A stretch of DNA of 12,530 bases from JAFGIT01 sp016929465 [NCBI: Candidatus Coatesbacteria bacterium] (GTDB lineage: Bacteria > B130-G9). The stretch covers positions 1-12,530 of the forward strand of contig JAFGIT010000258.1 in assembly GCA_016929465.1 (NCBI GenBank), read 5' to 3'. The notes under the pieces are model-generated. The model was not told the origin of the DNA and ran no database searches. It was given only the letters and a program-made list of their open reading frames with translations. Positions 7,515 to 12,530 of the stretch are shown piece after piece (the first letter of the stretch is position 1; each line of letters opens with the position of its first letter). Both the position numbers and the translations under genes were made by a program.

Positions 7515-7843
7515 TCCCCTTCCTCCTTCTCTTCTGTTGCAAGAATCACGTCCAATTCGCGGAAAGTGCGCGAAACGGGACATGTTTTCTCAATAAAGGT
7601 CCGGTATTCTGCCGGATTTAATGATTCCCTCCCCAAGATCTCCCTCGCCTCGGCCGGCATATTGAAGATGTATTCTCGCGGGTAGAGGTCGCCTGCGCCC
7701 TGCCAGTCACGAATGAGCGGCATCAGCCCTGCAGCCATCGATTCGGCGAGCGTGCAATGCTCCCCCTCCGAAATGCTGGTGGAGATGAAGTAGTCCTTAT
7801 CTGCAAAGAACTCGTTCATGTCGTCTTGCCAGGGGTGGAAGAC
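7511..7843 (-). pseudogene. C-terminal remnant of a GT4-type (GT-B fold) glycosyltransferase
   Basis: In the frame that ends at TGA 7513-7511, residues coded by about 7843-7514 (roughly 110 codons) read as the C-terminal part of a glycosyltransferase. The stretch runs VFHPWQDDMNEFF, then DKDYFISTSISEGEHCTLAE, then SMAAGLMPLI. The glutamates in SEGEHCTLAE have the EX7E spacing typical of nucleotide-sugar-binding GT-B enzymes of family GT4. The N-terminal Rossmann half and the start of the C-terminal half are missing: upstream of about 7843 the frame is only an out-of-frame reading of the repeat-protein gene. An internal ATG (7819) overlaps the TGA of that gene as ATGA, and its own TGA overlaps the beta-helix ATG as ATGA. 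A 102-residue fragment could therefore be translated by coupling. Catalysis by this fragment alone is very unlikely; I call it a pseudogene that may still serve to link translation. Confidence 0.75.
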
Positions 7844-9462
7844 TGCTTTTCGGCGCCTTTCAGCTTGTCCAGGAGTTTCTTCGCCTCTTTTTTCGTCTCG
7901 GCTGAATCCGCTTTTAGGGCGAGCTCTAAGTATCTGATGCACTCATCTCTCATGATCGGCTCCCAGCTGAGTTTCTCGACGAGCTCCAGATGATAGCGTC
8001 TGGGAGCATGGCCTTTCTGAACGTCAATTGACGAGGCGCGAAGCCATTGAGCAGCCTTCTCAATATCGCCTCTTTCATGGGCGATGAGGCCAAGAAGCGT
8101 TGCGCAATCGTTGCGGTCCGAGGCAGCGCCGGCCTGATAGGCGAATGGCCGTAATTCCTCGTCGTTCACGATCTCTCTAAGGTCAGTCCATGCCGAAAGC
8201 AGAGAGCTCTTGGCCTTGCTAAGATCGCCTTCTCTCATAGCACCTCGGCCGTCTCCCCGTTTCGTGAAAGCCTCCATGAGCCTCTTCCTGGCGACTATGT
8301 CGATGGGTACGGGCGGAATGTCCTTTTCGCTGAAGTCGGGAACCACCGTTGTGAGCAACAGCAGCGCATTCGCCTTCATCGCGTCGGTTCCGAGTGCGCA
8401 CGCGGCTTTTAGATAGTCGACCGATTCAGCCCTCAATTCCGGCACATGGAGCGTCTTCTTTACCAAACGCATGTCGTACCCGCTAGACTCCATGTATATG
8501 TCATAGGTCAACGACGCCTCGAGCCAGCGTCTCGTGTCCTCGATATCGCTCTTCTGAAGCGCGATTAGGCCGAGTTCGGTAGCGCAGCGGTTCTGCTTGA
8601 GACCGACTGTAGGCACCCCACAGAGCCTTTGCTGCTTCTTGATGCGAGCGACCTCGCCCCAGAACTTCCAGCTCTCCAAGAAATTCGCACGGGCATAGGT
8701 CGTCTCTCCCGCGCCAATTAGCACCTTGCCCTTCTCATACGCATCTTGCGCCTCCTTTGCCGGGCCGAAGAGGTTCATGTATATGTCGAAGGGATTGTCA
8801 TCTATAGCCAGCAAGGCGCCTTTGAAGTCGCCAGCCTTCTTCCGGATGTGCTTCGCCGCAATGACAATGATGCTGTCATTAGGGCAGAGTGTGTAAGCGT
8901 CATCAATCGCCATTTGAGCGCTCCCGAAGTCTCCACTATACGCATACAATTGCGCTAGATTGTAGAACCGTATCGCTGGATAGGAGAACTTCCAATCACT
9001 GCTTTTGAATATCTCAATCAGTTCGGCAAAGAACCACTCCTCTCCTGGCTCCATCCGGCCGAGGTAGTAGCCAACCACCGCAGTATCTGGGTTTTCCTTT
9101 AGGGAGTATTGCATGGCTTTCAGACAGATCTCTAGCCATTTCCGTCTCTGCTCGGTACCGGGCTCGCCACATGAGCTTAACATCAAGGCGCCAAGAAAAA
9201 GCTCCTCCGCGTCACGCCAGTCCTTGGCTATGACCCGACCGTCTTTGTAATGCGCTGCAATAAACTTCCTGATGGCGGGACCTTCCTTATCAACATCGTA
9301 CCAGTTAAGGCTGCCCCTCTCGATGAACACATCGTTTGACCGCCCGATCGAGCATAGAACCGGCGTCTCATCCCAATTGCACTCGGGAGTCTCGCCGACC
9401 ACCATCGTCGCCATCAGGACGATGAGCATGATATTGCATAGATTTGCCGGTATACGATACAT
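7816..9462 (-). CDS. Secreted helical-repeat (TPR/SEL1-like) protein with an out-of-frame chimeric C-terminus
   Basis: A 548-residue product starts at ATG 9462, with GAGGGG (9476-9471) eight bases upstream. Residues 1-23 are a signal peptide-like segment (hydrophobic IMLIVLMATMVVG). The remainder is alpha-helical and TPR-like, for example RFYNLAQLYAYSGDFGSAQM (165-184), ending a helix pair before CPNDS. Residues about 241-375 and 398-536 are a diverged internal duplication: ATELGLIALQKSDIEDTRRW (294-313) aligns with ATLLGLIAHERGDIEKAAQW (454-473). Such proteins usually act as binding scaffolds; no enzymatic motif is seen and I do not recognise a named family. The natural C-terminus seems to be LLDKLKG (530-536). 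The last 12 residues, AEKQSSTPGKTT, are an out-of-frame reading of glycosyltransferase DNA, showing that the 3' end was fused by rearrangement. It probably heads a three-frame unit with the remnant and the beta-helix gene. Confidence 0.7.
   Translation of the reverse strand: MYRIPANLCNIMLIVLMATMVVGETPECNWDETPVLCSIGRSNDVFIERGSLNWYDVDKEGPAIRKFIAAHYKDGRVIAKDWRDAEELFLGALMLSSCGEPGTEQRRKWLEICLKAMQYSLKENPDTAVVGYYLGRMEPGEEWFFAELIEIFKSSDWKFSYPAIRFYNLAQLYAYSGDFGSAQMAIDDAYTLCPNDSIIVIAAKHIRKKAGDFKGALLAIDDNPFDIYMNLFGPAKEAQDAYEKGKVLIGAGETTYARANFLESWKFWGEVARIKKQQRLCGVPTVGLKQNRCATELGLIALQKSDIEDTRRWLEASLTYDIYMESSGYDMRLVKKTLHVPELRAESVDYLKAACALGTDAMKANALLLLTTVVPDFSEKDIPPVPIDIVARKRLMEAFTKRGDGRGAMREGDLSKAKSSLLSAWTDLREIVNDEELRPFAYQAGAASDRNDCATLLGLIAHERGDIEKAAQWLRASSIDVQKGHAPRRYHLELVEKLSWEPIMRDECIRYLELALKADSAETKKEAKKLLDKLKGAEKQSSTPGKTT
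7855..8742 (-). repeat. Internal duplication within the helical-repeat gene
   Basis: Two diverged coding units of about 135-139 codons lie head to tail: 8338-8742 (residues 241-375) and 7855-8271 (residues 398-536). Matched landmarks are FLESWKFWGEV with LLSAWTDLREI, NRCATELGLIALQKSDIED with NDCATLLGLIAHERGDIEK, RRWLEAS with AQWLRAS, MRLVKKTLHVPELRAESVDY with LELVEKLSWEPIMRDECIRY, and LKAACAL with LELALKA. The second unit carries a short insertion (QKGHAPRRY). The similarity shows in the protein and only weakly in the DNA, so the duplication is old. Confidence 0.7.
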
Positions 9463-9464
9463 AC

Positions 9465-9585
9465 CTAATTCCCCTCTTTGAGCTTGTCCATGAGATTCCT
9501 CGCCTTATTTTCATCTCGGCTGAATCTGCCTTTAGGGCGATTTCTTTCTCCCCAGTGTTGCGTATTTGAGACACTGCAAACTGCA
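9465..9585 (-). pseudogene. Decayed 3' end of a second copy of the helical-repeat gene
   Basis: Bases 9481-9540 match the 3' end of the intact gene at 7862-7922: by hand, about 52 of 60 aligned positions are identical, with one single-base gap. Read with one missing base restored, the minus strand gives IALKADSAEMK, then KARNLMDKLKEGN and TAG (9467-9465). This parallels LALKADSAETKKEAKKLLDKLKG in the intact protein. Weaker similarity (CLKY against CIRY) reaches about 9585, where a short insertion interrupts. The remnant ends with its own stop two bases before the intact gene's ATG, and its last codons supply that gene's Shine-Dalgarno sequence. It is therefore the tail of a former tandem paralogue whose body has been lost. 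Confidence 0.75.
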
Positions 9586-9589
9586 TATC

Positions 9590-9619
9590 ATCTTATCTCA
9601 TAATTTTCGTAATTGTCAA
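9590..9619 (-). promoter_or_regulatory. Sigma70-type promoter for the helical-repeat gene
   Basis: Minus-strand TTGACA (9619-9614) is a perfect -35 box, followed after 18 bases by TAAGAT (9595-9590). The spacer and flanks are AT-rich. Transcription would start near 9583, at the far edge of the paralogue remnant. The remnant would then form the approximately 120-base leader of the intact gene's message. Confidence 0.6.
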
Positions 9620-9751
9620 TAACTCTCTCTTATGCTCTTTAGAAAGGTACATTTTTACATAGCGAGTAGATTTCATCCTGGCTAGCGAGGCCATTCCACC
9701 GATTCTATTTCCGACCCTCGATCTGCTAGAGGGTTGAATTCTGAATCTCAG

Positions 9752-9797
9752 TTGGTGATGATACGAAATCGATCGCCGGGGTGGGGCCGATCACCAA
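9752..9797 (+). promoter_or_regulatory. Inverted repeat upstream of the HAD phosphatase gene (possible operator)
   Basis: TTGGTGAT (9752-9759) and ATCACCAA (9790-9797) are perfect 8-base reverse complements 30 bases apart, ending 38 bases before the ATG at 9836. The arms could be a looped operator or form a long hairpin in the leader. A poor promoter-like pair (TTGAAT at 9734-9739 with ATGATA near 9758) overlaps the left arm. The remainder of the divergent gap (9620-9751) holds only a short stem, ACCCTC (9714-9719) with GAGGGT (9729-9734), and no gene. Confidence 0.35.
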
Positions 9798-9835
9798 ATG
9801 TCGTCAAATAATGAGTATGTATAAGGTCAAATTGA

Positions 9836-10540
9836 ATGTGCGAACTCAATGAAATAGATAGCGTCATACTCGACATGGACGGGACCATCGTCCTTTCGAG
9901 GGACGTTGCCGTCGAATCTATTCGCAGGGCAGCGCAGGAGATTTATGACAATCTCGGCATTGATAGGGAGCCGCCCTCGGAGGAAAAAATCTTCGAGAGC
10001 ATCGGTATGCCCTCGCCGCAGTACTTCGCAGCGCTCTTTCCCGACATGGAGTCCGAACAAAGGGCCGCAATCCACAGGAGGGTATATGAGCTGGAGGGCC
10101 GGCTGCTCCACGATGGCTTTGGCTGCTTCGCACCGGGTGCCCCGGATGCACTCGTGAAGCTGAGGGACATGGGCCTGAAACTGGCCATGGCAAGCAATTG
10201 CGGCAACGAGTACTTCTCGAGCAACATCGAGGTCTTTAATCTTGGGGACTACTTCGACATCATGCTCTGTGCGGGGATGCGGGGCTATCCTGAGAAGAGC
10301 GTGCTGGTCGAGGAGATTCTGACCAAGTTCGGCTCCAGGAACGCAATGATGGTCGGGGACAGGTATTACGATATCGAGGCCGCCCTGAATTGTGGGCTTT
10401 TTCCGGTTGGCTGCACCTACGGGTATGGCACGATGGAGGAGCTGGCCGAGGCGAAGGCCCTGATCAAGGATCTCGGTGAGCTGACGGGATTGCTGAATGG
10501 TTCGAAGAAATCTGATGGAGGAATAAATGATGCAGTTTGA
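9836..10540 (+). CDS. HAD-superfamily hydrolase, phosphoglycolate phosphatase-like
   Basis: The 234-residue product has all four HAD motifs: motif I DMDGT (13-17, nucleophile Asp13 and acid/base Asp15); motif II MASNCG (118-123, Ser120); motif III YPEKS (151-155, Lys154); motif IV MVGDRYYDIEAA (172-183, Asp175 and Asp179). An alpha-helical cap (about 20-95) sits between motifs I and II, as in subfamily I enzymes such as phosphoglycolate phosphatase and beta-phosphoglucomutase. The likely role is to remove phosphate from a small cytosolic metabolite; the substrate cannot be told from these motifs. The ATG at 9836 has only AAGG nine bases upstream, a modest ribosome site. The gene overlaps the next by 14 bases, so the two are cotranscribed and probably coupled. 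A phosphomutase role is possible but less likely, because the motif II neighbourhood looks phosphatase-like. Confidence 0.88.
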   Translation: MCELNEIDSVILDMDGTIVLSRDVAVESIRRAAQEIYDNLGIDREPPSEEKIFESIGMPSPQYFAALFPDMESEQRAAIHRRVYELEGRLLHDGFGCFAPGAPDALVKLRDMGLKLAMASNCGNEYFSSNIEVFNLGDYFDIMLCAGMRGYPEKSVLVEEILTKFGSRNAMMVGDRYYDIEAALNCGLFPVGCTYGYGTMEELAEAKALIKDLGELTGLLNGSKKSDGGINDAV

Positions 10541-11159
10541 GCGCCTGACCGTGGGCCCGCTGGACGTTAATTGCTATATTGTCTGGGATGATGAAACGAA
10601 GGAAGCGCTGATCATCGACCCTGGCGCCGAGCCAGACCGCATCCTGGACACTGTCCGTCGTCTTGGAGTGAAGGTCGAGATGATAGTGAATACGCACGGA
10701 CACATCGACCACATCGGCGCGAATAAAGAGGTCAAAGAAGCGCTTGGATGCCCGCTCCTGATGCACGAAGATGACATATTTCTTATTGACGACGAATGCG
10801 GCGTGCATGTCGCGCAGCTGATCGGGGCATCGGATTCGCCCAAGCCGGATAAGACCATCTCGGATGGTGAAGAACTGAGGCTGGGCGATACAGTGCTCGA
10901 GGTCATCCACACGCCGGGTCACACGCCCGGCGGGATATGCCTCCTGTGCGACGGCCATCTATTCACCGGCGATACGCTATTCGCGGGTGGGCTGGGGAGA
11001 ACCGATCTGCCGGGCGGCTCGTATGAGCAGCTTCTGAATTCGATCAGGACGCGGCTGCTGACGCTTCCTGATGAGACGGTCGTCCTTCCGGGCCACGCCT
11101 ATGGCCCGCCGAAATCGACAATCGGGAACGAAAAGGCCACGAATCCGTTCCTGAGCTGA
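10527..11159 (+). CDS. Metallo-beta-lactamase-fold hydrolase, glyoxalase II-like
   Basis: The 210-residue product carries the complete binuclear metal site: THGHIDHIG (56-64, with His57, His59, Asp61, His62), HTPGHTPGG (128-136, His132), FTGDTLF (146-152, Asp149) and LPGHAYGPPKSTIGNEK (187-203, His190). The last motif is typical of the short bacterial glyoxalase II-like proteins that hydrolyse thioesters such as S-lactoyl-glutathione or related thiol adducts. The C-terminal glutathione-binding domain of true GloB is absent, so the thiol partner is unknown. Two ATGs (10527, 10530) follow GGAGG at five or eight bases; the second has the better spacing. It overlaps the HAD phosphatase gene, which suggests joint expression, perhaps in metabolite repair or detoxification; this link is inference. 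Confidence 0.9.
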   Translation: MMQFERLTVGPLDVNCYIVWDDETKEALIIDPGAEPDRILDTVRRLGVKVEMIVNTHGHIDHIGANKEVKEALGCPLLMHEDDIFLIDDECGVHVAQLIGASDSPKPDKTISDGEELRLGDTVLEVIHTPGHTPGGICLLCDGHLFTGDTLFAGGLGRTDLPGGSYEQLLNSIRTRLLTLPDETVVLPGHAYGPPKSTIGNEKATNPFLS

Positions 11160-11182
11160 TTCGCCTTCATTCGGCCTTAGTG

Positions 11183-11203
11183 TTCGGCCCCTTCAGGGCC
11201 GGA
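11183..11203. terminator. Hairpin between convergent genes (possible weak bidirectional terminator)
   Basis: TTCGGCCC (11183-11190) pairs with GGGCCGGA (11196-11203) around CTTCA, an eight-pair stem with one G-T pair. It sits 24 bases past the stop of the metallo-hydrolase gene and 85 bases past that of the metallophosphoesterase. Neither side has a U-tract, so intrinsic termination is uncertain. The remaining 11204-11287 shows nothing recognisable. Confidence 0.35.
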
Positions 11204-11287
11204 TTGAGGAGGTAGGGCGGCACAAACCGTCTGCGATTGAATTAAATGCCTCGCGCGCTACGTGCTATGGCCCGAACATGGCTCGAT

Positions 11288-12205
11288 TTAGGCGGCCTCC
11301 TCGTGCGAAGGACCGGGCTTTTTGCAGAGCTCCAGTATCGCAAACTCAGGGGCACATCTGAACCTGAACGGGGCGTAGCGGACGATGCCGAGGCCCCTTG
11401 TGATGAAGATAAACATGTCGCCGACCCTGAACAGGCCCGAGGCGAGCCTTCTGAACACCCGCGACCTCGATACGAACGAACCGAGCACCGGGAGGCACAT
11501 CTGCCCGCCATGCGTGTGCCCAGCGAGTACCAGGTCCACCTTCCTATCCAGCAGGTACGAGACCACGTCCGGGGAATGCGTCAGGAATATGACGGTATCC
11601 GTCGGCTCGACCGCCTCGAAGCATGCCTGCAGGCAGTGGCGGCCGCTGATGAAATCGTCGATCCCGATGACCACGAGCCGGCTCCCGTCGCGCTTGATGA
11701 CGCGGGTCTGGTTCCGAAGTACAGCGATGTCGCCCTGCTCCAGCGTCGAGACGAGTCTCGCGGTGTCGTTCTTTTGCCTGACGATATATTTTTCTAAGAA
11801 TAGATTGCTGAAAGGGTAGTGGTTGTAGTCGTGGTTCCCAAGGATGGCGAACATGCCGCTCGTCGCGCCGATCTTGTGCAGTTTCTCGATGAGATCATCG
11901 AGCATTCTGATGCCGGTGTCGGTCTCGATTATGTCGCCCGTGACGCAAATCAGGTCGATATCGTCCTCGCGCGAGAGCTGGTCCGCGAGCGCGGCAACAC
12001 CCTCCATCAGCTTGGGATTTGTCTCGCGCCTGAGATGGAAATCGGACAGGTGCAGCACCTTGAAGCCCTCAAACGGCGAATCAGAGGCGAGCACCTCGAC
12101 CCGTGTCCGAGTGACCGTCGGCCGAAACGGCGCTATCCAGAAAGCGTAAGCCGCGAACGCCGCACTAATGATCGCCGCGGCAGCAATGATAATTGTCCAA
12201 GTCAT
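11288..12205 (-). CDS. Membrane-anchored metallophosphoesterase (YkuE/YaeI-like)
   Basis: The product from ATG 12205 has 305 residues. Residues 2-25 (TWTIIIAAAAIISAAFAAYA and following) form one N-terminal membrane segment, placing the catalytic domain at the inner membrane, probably on its outer face. The calcineurin-like metal site is complete: LHLSDFHL (51-58, Asp55, His57), VTGDIIE (88-94, Asp91), LGNHDYN (122-128, Asn124, His125), LTHSPD (208-213, His210) and AGHTHGGQ (228-235, His229, His231). The closing GLGIVRYAPFRFRCAPEF is typical of this group. YkuE/YaeI-type proteins are phosphodiesterases; some relatives act on lipid A precursors, but nothing here fixes the substrate. The frame extends to a TTG at 12247 without a ribosome site. 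GGAGG lies 15 bases before the ATG, longer than usual, so the start is moderately certain. It stands alone, convergent with the preceding plus-strand pair. Confidence 0.88.
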   Translation of the reverse strand: MTWTIIIAAAAIISAAFAAYAFWIAPFRPTVTRTRVEVLASDSPFEGFKVLHLSDFHLRRETNPKLMEGVAALADQLSREDDIDLICVTGDIIETDTGIRMLDDLIEKLHKIGATSGMFAILGNHDYNHYPFSNLFLEKYIVRQKNDTARLVSTLEQGDIAVLRNQTRVIKRDGSRLVVIGIDDFISGRHCLQACFEAVEPTDTVIFLTHSPDVVSYLLDRKVDLVLAGHTHGGQMCLPVLGSFVSRSRVFRRLASGLFRVGDMFIFITRGLGIVRYAPFRFRCAPEFAILELCKKPGPSHEEAA

Positions 12206-12266
12206 GATGATTAGTTGAAACCTCCAGGCACCCGATAGTAGGGCCAAAGGGCGGCGACATCAAGAA

Positions 12267-12292
12267 GGAAGGATGAAGGCGGAAGGATGAAG
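12267..12292. repeat. Two direct copies of GGAAGGATGAAG
   Basis: GGAAGGATGAAG occurs at 12267-12278 and again at 12281-12292 with GC between, a 14-base period. The stretch is purine-only apart from scattered T and C, and runs into the G-rich tract that follows. It looks like slippage-prone intergenic sequence upstream of the metallophosphoesterase gene. Confidence 0.7.
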
Positions 12293-12306
12293 TGAAAAGG
12301 GGCGAA

Positions 12307-12330
12307 GGGATGGGGGATGGGGGATGGGGG
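12307..12330 (+). repeat. G-rich 7-base tandem repeat, predicted G-quadruplex
   Basis: Four G-runs (GGG, then GGGGG three times) are separated by AT dinucleotides: a (GGGGGAT)n array of about three and a half units. Four runs of at least three G with two-base loops fit the standard intramolecular G-quadruplex pattern. On the minus strand, the coding strand of the metallophosphoesterase gene, the tract is C-rich and lies about 100-125 bases upstream of the start codon. Confidence 0.75.
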
Positions 12331-12353
12331 ATGAGGCGAGGGAACCAACTGGT

Positions 12354-12423
12354 CATCGCCCGGCTTCAGCCGAGGCGATGCAAACCGGCTCTAATGATCC
12401 TAACCCCCGAATTCATTCGGGGG
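12354..12423. repeat. Paired palindromes resembling a REP/BIME-type interspersed element
   Basis: Palindrome 1: CATCGCCCGGCT (12354-12365) pairs with AGCCG and GGCGATG (12368-12380) with one bulged A at 12373. Palindrome 2: CCCCCGAA (12404-12411) pairs perfectly with TTCGGGGG (12416-12423) around TTCA. The two are 23 bases apart. Both stems are GC-rich and both can close on the tetraloop TTCA, which suggests one repeat family. Two nearby hairpins in a gene-free stretch resemble repetitive extragenic palindromes mobilised by RAYT (REP-associated tyrosine) transposases; none is encoded here. Bases 12424-12530 hold no gene or RNA that I can support. Confidence 0.5.
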
Positions 12424-12530
12424 CTTCAGAATGGGGATTTCGGCCTCCTCCATCTCTAGCTTCACCCGACTGGAAGAGGCTGTCTAATAAATGGATCGAG
12501 ATGAGAATTAATGCATCCCGTGAACGCGGC

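Noticed and set aside
11246-11797. A plus-strand frame of 183 codons opposite the metallophosphoesterase gene.
   Set aside because: The minus strand encodes all metallophosphoesterase motifs across the same bases, so this is a shadow frame.
12424-12530. Short frames at the right edge, one ending in TAATAA near 12470.
   Set aside because: They are under 25 codons, without a ribosome site or recognisable product, and partly made of the palindrome.
1-12530. CRISPR arrays, phage structural genes and defence operons were looked for.
   Set aside because: No regularly spaced repeats and no Cas, phage or restriction genes were seen; the toxin-antitoxin pair is the only defence-related module.

Overview
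The window looks like a chromosomal segment from an uncultured, moderately GC-rich bacterium with a Gram-negative-type envelope. The reasons are a type II secretion/type IV pilin-like pseudopilin tail, secreted proteins with signal peptides, a two-subunit glycyl-tRNA synthetase beta chain and good Shine-Dalgarno sequences. Secreted right-handed beta-helix proteins with a 'YYVD..GND' linker are frequent in FCB-type and candidate-phylum genomes, but I cannot name the phylum from the sequence alone.
Layout, left to right: (1) 3-164, plus strand, the last 53 codons of a GspG-like pseudopilin cut by the window edge. (2) 193-826, minus strand, a two-gene toxin-antitoxin cassette with a MazF/PemK-like toxin behind a small acidic antitoxin, the two overlapping by 11 bases. 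(3) 911-945, a strong intrinsic terminator on the minus strand, closing (4) the housekeeping pair glyS (3731-5890, TTG start) and ppdK (1020-3650), both minus. (5) 6039-9462, minus strand, an accessory region: a secreted helical-repeat (TPR-like) protein, a truncated glycosyltransferase and a secreted beta-helix protein. These are joined by two ATGA stop/start overlaps. A decayed tail of a second copy of the repeat-protein gene lies just upstream, behind a good sigma70-type promoter. (6) 9836-11159, plus strand, an overlapping pair encoding a HAD-family phosphatase and a glyoxalase II-like metallo-beta-lactamase-fold hydrolase. (7) 11288-12205, minus strand, a membrane-anchored metallophosphoesterase of the YkuE/YaeI type. 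(8) 12206-12530, a gene-free stretch with short G-rich tandem repeats able to form a G-quadruplex and two near-perfect palindromes that look like a REP-type interspersed repeat.
Most of the window is ordinary. The part most worth a second look is 7511-9620. There the 3' end of the repeat-protein gene is present twice, about 1.6 kb apart. The intact gene runs out of frame into the C-terminal third of a glycosyltransferase, which is missing its N-terminal domain, and the whole set is arranged for translational coupling. The simplest reading is deletion/recombination in a tandem array of related secreted-protein genes rather than a new enzymatic system. No CRISPR array, tRNA, rRNA or recognisable transposase gene was seen.
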